From contig CM029622.1 of assembly GCA_017311315.1 (NCBI GenBank), positions 10,777,295 through 10,841,294 of the forward strand: a DNA stretch of 64,000 bases. Reading direction: 5' to 3'. Both the position numbers and the translations under genes were made by a program. Positions 23,940-33,897 of this stretch are shown here, piece by piece. This DNA comes from Dendrocalamus latiflorus (Eukaryota > Streptophyta > Magnoliopsida > Poales > Poaceae). The first letter of the stretch is position 1. Every line of letters begins with the position of its first letter. Under the pieces are notes generated by a model that was given only the letters and a program-made list of their open reading frames with translations, was not told the DNA's origin and did no database searches.

Positions 23940-24460
23940 ATGAGGGGAGGAGGAGAGGCGGTGGCTGGGGGTGACCGGGTGAGTAGAGTCTGGAGGGACT
24001 GAGATTATCTAGAGCACAGTTGAACTGAGAGATTTGCCTGAAATTATTGGAGGGAAAATTTTACATTAGCGGGAAGTATGTGGAGGGAGATTTGTGTGTG
24101 AAAAATTTCAGGCCAGGCATAAAACAACATCATTTTTAAATGATTTTTATATTTGATCGCTCCATGGAAAAAATATAAGGCTTTTTTAAAGTATATTTAG
24201 CAAAAATAGAGCATACATATTTTCCAAAACTCTAATGCTTTTTAAATGATTTTAATATTTGATCGCTCCGTGGAAAAAAAATATAATTACAGACTCGGTT
24301 CTAGATTTTCACTTGTTTTAATTTGATTGTTCATTATACACTTAGTCACATCACTTTAAATTGTAATTAAATTTAGGAAACTATATTTTCATCGCAGCAT
24401 ACCCATTAGGCAAATAAAGTCCAAGAAACATAGAGATGCAAAAAGAATCACTCCTACACT
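23940..24460. other. Non-coding stretch in the 5.2-kb CACTA
   Basis: AT-rich. The phrase TTTTTAAATGATTTT...ATATTTGATCGCTCC occurs twice (about 24135 and 24240). No gene. Confidence 0.4.
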
Positions 24461-24469
24461 ACTCTGGGA

Positions 24470-24640
24470 CTACGTGCCCAGTGACGCTCGAGAACTCGCT
24501 CTTGAGACCGCCCAAATCTTTCGCGTTTGGGATCACGCTCAGGGCTCATCCCTAAGTACGCCCAGGACTTCGTTCCTGAGTACGCCCGAAACTTACGCGT
24601 TCGGGAGCGCCACGGACCACTCGTCCGGGAAATCTCATAT
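24470..24640. repeat. Chain of short imperfect palindromes
   Basis: Six consecutive hairpin-forming units are visible. Examples are CTCGAGAACTCGCTCTTGAG, CCCAAATCTTTCGCGTTTGG, CGCTCAGGGCTCATCCCTAA and CCCGAAACTTACGCGTTCGG. Each has a 5-8 bp stem around a loop containing CTCG, TTCG or similar, and most are introduced by ACGCYC. The function is unknown. It could be the subterminal region of another, nested CACTA. Confidence 0.7.
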
Positions 24641-24649
24641 GCAGAAGTG

Positions 24650-24840
24650 AGAAAAGTAAATTTTATTTTGGTTCATCTGCCATCATGAATAGTCATAATA
24701 TTTCCTTTCTTTGATGGTCTCTACTAAATTTTGTGATGGTGGATGCGTTCATTTAGTTTCACGAGCGAAAAGATAAGGGTCTCAGAGTTTTAGTTCACTT
24801 CTTCAATCTAGTAGTGGTGTTGTTTGTACAAATATATCAA
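24650..24840. other. Non-coding spacer
   Basis: No ORF or repeat recognised between the palindrome chain and the right subterminal repeats. Confidence 0.4.
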
Positions 24841-24859
24841 TGTTGAACAAGATTATCCC

Positions 24860-25093
24860 TACAGTAGAGAGTAACACATGTCTGTAACACATATATTGTA
24901 TGTTACCAGATGGCTTTGTAACACATGTTTATGTTGCGGTACTATATGCTTGTAACACGTTTATTGATCATACTGAGTATGTGTTACAGGGTTTCCTGGG
25001 GACACAAAGTATGTGTTACTGAGTTTTTTGCCTGTAACACAATTTGTATTATGTTGCAGTCAAGTGTTATCATAGCCATGTTCTGTTGTAGTG
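24860..25093. repeat. Right subterminal repeats of the 5.2-kb CACTA
   Basis: GTAACACA, TGTGTTAC and related words recur about ten times before the terminal GTTGTAGTG. This mirrors the left end. Confidence 0.75.
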
Positions 25094-28000
25094 TTACCGG
25101 ACAATCTCCTTGCTGTCTCGGTATTAAAAATATCACAACTCTCAATTCTCACATCGTAAAATAGCAAACCATACCATTTCCAAAATCTACACAAAATTCC
25201 TCACACTTTCTTAGTTGGTATAGTTTTTAGATTAATCCATCTAAATACCAATTTATCACGGAAGACAGATCCATCATTCCCTAAACAGCAGATTTTTATT
25301 TATATATCTTTTAATCTATAAGGGACAATATAGTAAAAATTGACATTATTGAAATCTAAAGGAAATTTCCCATCACTTTCGAATTATCACTAAATTTTAA
25401 TTCTAGCATTTAGTTAATAAAATTATCACTTTCCCACGACTGGTCTAGCAACCACTCAACGTGGGTAGTAGTACTGAAAAATTCATAACTTCTAATCTAC
25501 CCAAAAAATTGTGTTCTCAGATTCTTTGGAAACCTTATGAAATATACCTAAAATGTTCATGGTGATCAAATTTCCAGATTGATTCATCTTCTATTTTTAA
25601 TGTGTTATTTACTACAGACTACTGAAACCCAACATACAGACTAAATAACAGTACTATAAAAATCATAACTCCCAAACTACTCAATAGATTGACATGAACA
25701 AGTACTATATAGAAAGCTATTGAGATCCTCTACAATTCTCTAGTAGACACAATTCCCAAATTTTGCACTGTTGTACCCAAAACTGCAGTACAACATAGAC
25801 TGCAGAAATCGATCTACTAACCGTAGTTCCCCCGATTAGAAAAGAATTGCTCAGAAAAAAGAAAAAGGAACCTGATCATCACCCTAGGAGGCCATGACGA
25901 AGATCATGATAGCACAAACCTTGCCACAGCAGCCAAATTCCTTGCTACGGTAGCCAAAACCATTGCCATGGCAGCGACTTTCTTCAGTGCAGTGGGTGGT
26001 AGACCTTCGTGGCATTGGGTGGCCTAGCAGCAAAACCATGTTGCGACAGCCAAAATTGTTGCTGTGGCAGCCTAAACCCTTGCTGCAGTAGCACTTCTGA
26101 GGTGGCAGCTGTAGGGAGGTGGGAAGAGGGGGGGTGTAATACCCCAAATGTGATTCGAGAGAGAATAGATTAATTGGGGAGAAGGACCAGATAGAAAAGA
26201 GTTTAATAGGGATTTTTTAGGGGGGCTTTCTACGAAACCCCAACAACCTGGGCTTGGGCCCTGGCCCAAGTGGTGGCCGGCCAAAGGGGGGGAGGCGCCC
26301 CTCCCCCAAACCCTAGCCGCCAACCCCAACCCCCCCTTTACCCTTTTTCCTGGGTGGCCACCTCCTATCCTCTTTTGGCCTGTTCCTCTATGCCTCCATC
26401 TCGTTCAGCAGTGCCTCATCCTCCATTGAAGCCCCCTGCTGTTGGCGGAGAGGGTTCCCATTGCTGCCGGCCAAGTGGAGGAAGGAGATCGATCGCCCGG
26501 AGGTATTTTTGACCCAGAAGAAGAAGAGGAAGGGGGAAGAAGGGAAAAGGAAGGGGGAGAGATATCGCGGGGTGTTCATCGTGTTCTTCAGCGATTCATG
26601 AAGAGTAACCCCTGTTTCCCCCAGTTAGATGCATATTTAATTGTTGTAGCAATGTCGGTATTGTGGTCTGCTCAGGACAGATTGCGCTAGATGGTCGTTG
26701 TGATGTAGTTTCGTGTGAATTCAGTTCTGGACGTCTCCTAGAGTAATGTAGAGGACGTCACCATCTTTCCGTGAAGTGCTAGAACACATTGTTTGGACCT
26801 CTGTAGCAGAAGTTATGATTTTATTAGTGGGACTGTTCTGCAGATTTGTGGGTTTTCTGTCAGGTTTTGGTAAATTGTGTTAGGCGATTAGCAAAAGGGA
26901 GAATCATAGAAGCTCAATATAATGAAAGGTGTAGATCATTGTCTCAGCTTTTCAGAAAGCTCAAGAACTCATTATTTTGACACTCGTACTAAAAGTTATG
27001 GTATTTTTAGTATTATGTCCAGAGAACCCGACATGAAATTGATGTTTTGGAAAACTGGCTTGTGCGGGTATAATTTGGCCGATTCAGGGAGGTTCACCAA
27101 CTAGGTTTAGTTAGAGAAATTAATTACCTTTCCAGAAAGTCTAAGAACATCTTTTGGACTCCTGTACCAATAGATATGGATTTTTGAAGTTGACTGTCCA
27201 CAGAGGGGACAGATCGACCCTTAGGATTTGGGGTTGAAGTCGAGTTAGACGTTTTTGTGAGTTCGTGATTGTTTTTTTATATAGTTTATGGTTCATTACT
27301 ATTATCTTAGCATGTGTTATAATTATTATTCAGGTGGTGTACTGGTTCCGAGGGCAGCACCTTCTACATGTCCTTCGTCCTCTCGCGGTTAAGGCAAGTA
27401 TAATGATGGATATAACAGATGTACTAGAATGTCAATGTTTGATATATATTATGAGTAATTACTTGTTCAAGATTGTGATGAAGGCGTATTTGGAAATGTT
27501 CATGATTGTTTGAAAGTTGTGAAGTCCTTGATTGTGAACAAAGTAGTATGAATAGGTCTTTCATGTGCAAAGTTGTTGTGGATGCGCGTTTTTTATTAAA
27601 TCGAGACTTTCATACATATGCATCATGTCGGCTTATTGAAGTCTTGGTCATGTGATGACCAAGCAACTGCTGAAGTCCCCGCCATGTTGATGACGAGCTA
27701 AAGGTCCCCATGCTTGAAGAGCATGGGCTTAGATCCCCATACTTGTGGAGTATATGCAATTGGTCCCTGTACTAGATGGTACAGGCATGGGTGTGCATCG
27801 ACGGATGCGCACTTTGCATTACCGGTAAAATGCAAAAGAGAAAGAGAAAAGATAAAGAACTTGTTGAGCATATTGCATAGCATATGTTTGTAAAGCTTCT
27901 GTTGGGTGTTTCTTATGGAGTTGTGCATATGCATGCTATTGTTACCATTTGTTATATTTGCTGAGTATTTGGACTCACTCTTGTTGTTTGTTGTGTTTTA

Positions 28001-28216
28001 GGTACCTTTATGAAATCAGCATGCATGGGGGAAAGGAAGGACTAGTCTTGTTGTACTTTTGCACGATCTACCCACAATGGAAAGAAAGAAAAAAACTAAA
28101 TAGTTGATGAACGATTCTCTTTAAGTATTTTTATGTTTATTGCTTCCTGGAAGTTAACTGTAATAAATGAATAGAAGATTTAGGATGCTCATGATTTATA
28201 TCTTAGATGTTTAGCT

Positions 28217-28980
28217 CACTACTAAATTTTTACCCTTGCGCAACAACGAGAAAACGTTGTAATAGGCCCAATTTGGTTGCACAAGGTACATATTGCAACC
28301 AAATCACGTTCGTTGCCAATGGATGCAATAAGGCGTGTTGCAATAAGGTATTGCAACCGTTGCTAGTTTGGCGTTGCAACTGTTGGGGTTTATTGCAACC
28401 ATAGCTGTCCGTTACCAAGCATGGCAATAGGACGTTGTTGCAACATTCACGGTCGTGGCAATATAAGCAATTGCCACGCCCGTCTTCGTAGCAAGAGGTG
28501 GTACATGCAACGATCGATAGCGTAGCAATAGAGACATTTGCCACGAACAACGTCGTGGCAATAGTCTGTATTGCCACGCCATAATTTTGTTGCCAAAGGT
28601 GTTATTGCCACGACCGTCATGCCGTGGCAATAGCACCATTTGCCACGCAATTTTATTCGTTGCGAGAGATCTTATGTTATTGCCACGGCAGCCATGCCGT
28701 GGCAATAGCACCATTTGCCACGCAATTTTATTCGTTGCGAGAGATCATACGTTATTGCCACGGTAGTCATGCCGTGGCAATAGTACCATTTGCCACGCAA
28801 TTTTATTCGTTGCAAGAGATCATACATTATTGCCACGGTAGTCATGCCGTGGCAATAGTACCATTTGCCACGCAATTTTATTCGTTGCCAGAGATCATAT
28901 TGCCACTCAAGTGAGTTCGTTGCCATAGATCATATTGCCACGCATAGCAGTTCGTTGGCATAGTTTGTATTGCAACACTA
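28217..28980. repeat. Left subterminal repeats of the large CACTA
   Basis: Dense TTGCCACG, CGTGGCAATA and ATTGCAAC words in both orientations, the expected binding sites of the TnpA-type protein. ORFs here on both strands are repeat-driven. Confidence 0.85.
28641..28940 (+). repeat. 75-bp tandem array of subterminal units, four copies
   Basis: Copies start TGCCACGCAATTTTATTCGT at 28641, 28716, 28791 and 28866, exactly 75 bp apart. Each has an inverted GTGGCAAT/ATTGCCAC pair. The period divides by three, so ORFs run through it. Confidence 0.92.
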
Positions 28981-31950
28981 GTAGCATTTGATTTGTGGTT
29001 TAATAAATCGTCATTGCAAAAACAATAAACCATAATAAAAACGATTGCACTCACATATATTAATTATAATCAATCATTCAATAAGTTGACAATCCATTGA
29101 AGTAGTATCTAAAATCATAGACGAGTGTACAGTTCACTCATTATTTCACAACTTTTTAAAACTTGCAGCAGTACAAGTCTCCCTAACATCTATGCAGCAC
29201 TCGAGGGTTTCCTAGCAGCGCAACATGTCGGCTGTGTCCTTGCTTGATTCTGAGCCTCCCACTCAAACTTTGTCCACCTACTGACCAAAAGAATAAGATT
29301 GGGATATTAGAAACTTATTAAGTTTACTACTTCATGCACAGAATGTAAAGAGATTCGGATACAACATGGTTGTAATTAAGCAAAAGTAGAATTAAGCAAA
29401 ACTAGTTACCTATGGAAGGAGTGCTGTCAATTTAATTAAGCAAAAGTAGAACTAAAAATTACAAAGCCTAGTACTAAAGCAAGTACTCAATGAACACCAC
29501 CACCTGCTAGCTAGACAGACATATGTTTCAAGGCTAAGGCAAATGTTCCATTAGAGAACATATTAAGATGAAATCTTGTAATATGCTGTTATAAGGGGAT
29601 GTAGAAAGTGATAGCTAGCTAGCAGGTGTTCCATTAGAGAACATATTAATGGACATCCATATTAAGATGAAGTGTCTTGTAGTAACAGACGTGACTATAG
29701 CTAGCTGCAGCCTCAAGGTGCTGCTGCTATGACTACTACTTCAAGAATATTATTCCCTGCTCCAAAATTCGAACAACTATACCATTACATATCGATTTTT
29801 TTAAAAAAATCTAGATTTTTTCATAATACTTTTTTTCATTCTTTACCATCCTGATATCAAGTTAATTTCTAGTATGGGGAAGGGGGGTGTCATTTGATAA
29901 CTGAATTATGACGGAAAGCATAAATCTAAATTGTACGTAGGTTCTGAATTATCTAGCCAATGACCAGTATTCAGAATTATCAAAGGATTAATTCCCACCA
30001 CTAAGAATATGATAGACAAACAATCTAAACATAATAAGCATGGTTTTAAAACCATAAGACAGAAACAGTACAAAATGTTAAAAACTCAAGTCTAACTGCT
30101 TGCGTTGGGAGTGCATGCAACAGAACCACAGGTAAGTCAAGTATGCTCCACAGCAAATACATAATCCTCCAGCACTTCTATTGTAAGAACAAATATACGT
30201 TGCTCTTCTAGGGAACACCAAACAGTGTGTCCATTCAGGGATGCACTCCTTGCTGTAAACTGGGAACCACTACAGCTCATTGCAGCACATAAGTGGAGTG
30301 TGGACATGTTACAGCAACCTTCTGAGTATTATCGTGTTTTTATATGCACAAACAAGCATGTAGAGGTGATTGTGGATAGTTGTTCTGCTAATAAAGTTTG
30401 TTTGTTGTCAAAAAAACTGGGAGCATATGGTTCAAGACTTCAAGTTAAAGTTCAATGACCGCATACAAATAATTTAGTTAAAACTCAGTGGTTCTTTCCT
30501 TGGGGCCTTATATGAGACGACATCCATCAAATAGCTAGCCATCTTGTAGTTCCATCTAACAACAGAATTTTTTTAACCTTTTTGGTCAGGCCAATTGTTT
30601 TAATTTCACCCCTAGATTTTACAGGCAGAATCAAGTCGAATGTAAATTTTTAACTAACAAGGAACAATTGGATTGCAATAGTTATACATGGATTTCTAGC
30701 TTTTTACATGTATAAACAACACTACCTCACAGCTGCGCAGACTCTAAACTAGGTGGAATTGATGCTTGCTTTCAATTAACACAGTGCAGTACAAAATATA
30801 TTATATGCTCAAGCCATTTCTCAAACAGCTAGAGTGGCCTATTTTGTATTTCTGAGCAAAAAGCGTGTAGTAAACGGCCATATCACTACTTGATGGAATG
30901 CTATGACCTTGGCCTTTCGATAACAACACGCCGGCATTCTTGCTAGTACCATTAACGCCATAAAATTAATGAGTATGATACAATAGAGTTACAGACCACT
31001 GCCAAGCCATTGTAATTGTTATAATATATCATACAAGGCAACTATGAAGCTACTAACTAAGAGGGGTTGCAAGTATAAGGTAGTCTATCATGGTAGAAAA
31101 GTCTGTGCTAGTGACTCATCTTCCTTCAAGAAAAGAAGGGAAATTAAATGCACATTTAGATGGGAGAACTTATATAAAGCGTCTTGTCATTAGGAGAACA
31201 AAAACTTGAAGAAACCGCCAACACAATGCCCGCACCAAAAAATCAAAATAAACAGTAATCCCAATTAAATACCCAATAATTAATGCACCAAATTTCTCTT
31301 GAATGCCCACATAAACGCACAGTATACAAAAGTGTATAGATGTGAAGAATGTCATACAGCTTCGTTCCAAGCTAATATTTGTTTCCTAGCAAATGATAAG
31401 TGAACAACAATGGGATGAAACCACTTGCACCAACCGCCAAACCCAAACAAAAAAACTCTCCCAGTGGCATTAGATTTGGATGTATTATGAGTTGGCAGGG
31501 ACAACCTAACAAGTGCTGAATCTGGCTCAACGTAGGCTAAAAAAAAGTCAACTTGCACTTCTAGTGTTTTTCTTTATGAGCGGAAGGTACAAGCACACTC
31601 TTGGCTATCTATCCCTAACATCACCCCATCCCTCCTCAGCCATATAGGATCTACTATGAATATTCAAGAAAAAAATTAGTCAAACTTCAAGTCATGAAAA
31701 TCACATGAAGAATATATGGCATTCTACATGTTACTTGGCTTGTTTTCTTCTAAAATATCAACCATAGTTAGCCCTTCGATCTAGATCATTTGGATTTACC
31801 TTTTGACACTATAAGAACTGTGTCCAAGGTTACTATAGGATCTAGATGTTACTATAGGATCTAGAACATGAAAATATCAGCACAAAAAATACATTTTGAC
31901 ACTATAAGAAATGTGTCCAAGGTTGGCTGATAACATATTGTAGTTGTTAC
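28981..31950. other. Mostly non-coding 3' region of the large CACTA
   Basis: About 3 kb, AT-rich. One plus-strand ORF at 30225-30458 (77 codons, MCPFRDALLAVNWEPLQL) looks protein-like, but I cannot identify it and do not call it a gene. A minus-strand ORF at 31352-31558 reads AYVEPDSALVRLSLP and could be a further 3' exon of the TnpA-like gene. The rest shows nothing recognisable. Confidence 0.4.
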
Positions 31951-32133
31951 CTGACTCTTCTTTTTCTGATTTCTTGTTTTATTCATAAGCTGCTGTGAAG
32001 TGATATATGTCACCGGTGCCACATTAGAATTGTTTTCGTTGAAAAGATTTCTGATGACAGAAGTAGAAGCTTTACAGTTGCGAGTAGGTGGTACTGCATC
32101 TTTTTGTGTGGTGACAACGCTTCTTTGCTGAGT
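31951..32133 (-). pseudogene. 3' exon of the TnpA-like gene beyond the copia insertion
   Basis: A minus-strand exon of 183 bp (61 codons, no stop) has a TTTCCAG acceptor at its right edge and a GTAACA donor at its left. It encodes TQQRSVVTTQKDAVPPTRN and ends near KTRNQKKKSQ. It lies 36 bp past the copia TSD. Exon 43677-43778 lies on the other side, so the copia element sits in the intron between them. Assignment to the same gene is inferred from order, strand and phase. Confidence 0.5.
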
Positions 32134-32169
32134 CTGGAAACATGAAATTGTTCGATCTATGTTAGCTAC

Positions 32170-33841
32170 TGAGAGACCATGTGGTCGTGCTCCATGAGAG
32201 TGATGAGTAATTGACAAAGGTTTAGGTCAGTCGAGTTTGGTTTGAGTGGTTCGGAGTCAAGTCGTTGCGTGGCGCAATCGGGCTCGGTCGGACTTTGGTC
32301 AAATCTGGTCATTTGGGTTTAGGATGCATATTCTAATATTTTGACAGGTTTTGACTTCATCTGTGGTAAGTGTAATGGTATTTACGCTTTCATGTGTCGA
32401 GCGGTGCTATTTGACGTGTTTCTTGTCTGTGTGACTGCAGGACGTCGAGTTGGAGTCGTGGCGAGACACGGTGGACCGGACTAGGCGCAGGTGGCGCTGA
32501 GGTCAGAACGGTCGGGATGTGTCGAAGACGACGTGGACTCGAGGTGATTGCGAGGCGTGCGAGGCAAGGAGCGCGGAAGCTTCCCGGAAGGTGCAGAAGG
32601 GGCGAATCGGGAAATTCGCAAGGCTGCACAAGCGGGAGCGGGCTCCGTTGGACGTAGCGGGCGTAACGGGGCGGAGACCCGTTAGCCAGGCGCTATAAAA
32701 GGAGAGGAGGGGCTGCATGCCCTCCTTGAGCACTTCAAGGGTTTTAGGGTTTCCTTTAGTCAAAAGAGTCTTTAGTGGTTGTTTTGGCTTTAGGCTTTAG
32801 TGGGTGAGAAGGCAGTGTGTGGTCTGTCCACCTTCGATGTGTTCCATGTGAGTTCATCCCCTTCCAAGCATGTATGGGTTGGATTCTTGGCTTGGAGAGG
32901 AGAGGGATTGATTGGAGAGTCTTGTAATCATCCTTGTGTATCAAGTCGGGGTATCGGGACTCCTCTGTATTCATTGTGTTCCAAGAAATGAAAATCTGAA
33001 GTTTTTTTATTCCCGTGCTCTCTGTTCTTCCTTCGATGCTCTTTTGGTGGATTTCTTGAGATTTTGATTTTCGAGTTCTTGCTTGCTGTGGAGGTGTAAA
33101 ATGGGTTGCTCCATGATGGGATAGTGCTTCAAGATCAATTGATCAATTAAAATCCCAGAGACAAGGTTTTAATCTCAGTTTTGCCTTTTTGACCTCCCCT
33201 GTTCAAGCTTTGCATTCCTAGGGTTTTGGTGCTCTCAGTGTTCCCCTTGTTGTAATGGCTTGAAATTTGGCATGGAGGATCCAGAGGCTATCTTATAGCT
33301 ATCCTCAAAATTTCATAGCCAAAGGATCAACCGTTTGGGAGCAATTTGATTTTTGGCTCGGGTCGTGCAAGAATTCAGATTTTTACCCAAATCTGAAATT
33401 CTTGATTCTTGGAGTGGATTTCTTGTTATTGTCTTTTGGCTTAGTCTTCTGGGAGTGTTCCCTAGCTATCCTCAAAGTTTCCCAAGCCAAGATTCCAAGA
33501 ATCGGTGCGAATCTCTCTTTTTTCTGAAATTTGCTGTTTGCTGTTTTTCTCGAGAGGTACTACCGCTCGGGGAGCGGTACTACCACTCAAAGGTACTACC
33601 GCTCTGACCAGCGGTACTACCGCTTGACCAAGCGGTACTACCGCTTGAGGCCAGTTTTGCGCTGAATTTGCTTTTCTTGATTGCTTCCTTCTGGGTCTAG
33701 TTTTTCAGTGTCTCTGTGATTTCCAGTGAGGGCTTATTTTCTCCTTCATAGCTCTCATAGCTACTGGAGAAGGAGATATTTGTTGGGGGCAATTTTTAAA
33801 GATCGACATTCACCCCCCTCTGTCGCCATTTCGGTCCAACA
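32170..33841 (+). repeat. 5' LTR of the copia element
   Basis: 1672 bp, TGAGAGACCATG to GGTCCAACA. Contains a TATAAAA box and a short palindromic GGTACTACCGCT array near 33557-33650 with five copies. ORFs in it (32390-32763, 32756-32991, 33267-33607) recur identically in the 3' LTR and are incidental. Confidence 0.96.
32694..32700 (+). promoter_or_regulatory. TATA box of the copia 5' LTR
   Basis: TATAAAA in the context CGCTATAAAAGGAGAGG, a typical plant core promoter. The same motif is at 42452-42458 in the 3' LTR. Confidence 0.7.
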
Positions 33842-33842
33842 A

Positions 33843-33860
33843 TTGGTATCAGAGCCGGTT
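33843..33860 (+). other. Primer-binding site, initiator tRNA-Met
   Basis: TTGGTATCAGAGCCGGTT begins one base after the 5' LTR. TGGTATCAGAGC is the classical complement of the plant initiator tRNA-Met 3' end used by copia elements. Confidence 0.9.
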
Positions 33861-33897
33861 AGCTCTAATCAATAGATCTTAACCGGTCTCAAGAGCC

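Larger units (their letters stand above)
19866..25093 (-). mobile_element. Non-autonomous CACTA element carrying host gene exons, TSD TTA
   Basis: Terminal inverted repeats are CACTACACCAGGAAGGAGCT on the left and, read inward, CACTACAACAGAACATGGCT on the right. The 3-bp duplication TTA (19863-19865 and 25094-25096) is perfect. Subterminal regions are packed with GTAACAC and TGTGTTAC words. The 5228-bp interior has no TNP2 transposase. It holds a TnpA-like 3' exon relic (20664-20797), three exons of an ALA-interacting subunit gene (21182-21751) and further GC-rich exon-like blocks to 23900, all on the minus strand. This is a gene-capturing CACTA that must be mobilised in trans. Confidence 0.92.

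Noticed and set aside
24457..24819. Nested CACTA bounded by CACTACTC and AGTAGTG
   Set aside because: The flanking trinucleotides do not match and the ends are not convincingly complementary beyond CACTA. Kept only as a possibility in the palindrome finding.
28641..28940. Regularly spaced repeats resembling a CRISPR array
   Set aside because: Units are directly tandem with no unique spacers, lie at a CACTA terminus in a plant genome, and no cas genes exist.
32390..33607. Several ORFs of 60-86 codons in the 5' LTR of the copia element
   Set aside because: Repeated almost identically in the 3' LTR (42148-43365). Incidental to the LTR, with no domains.
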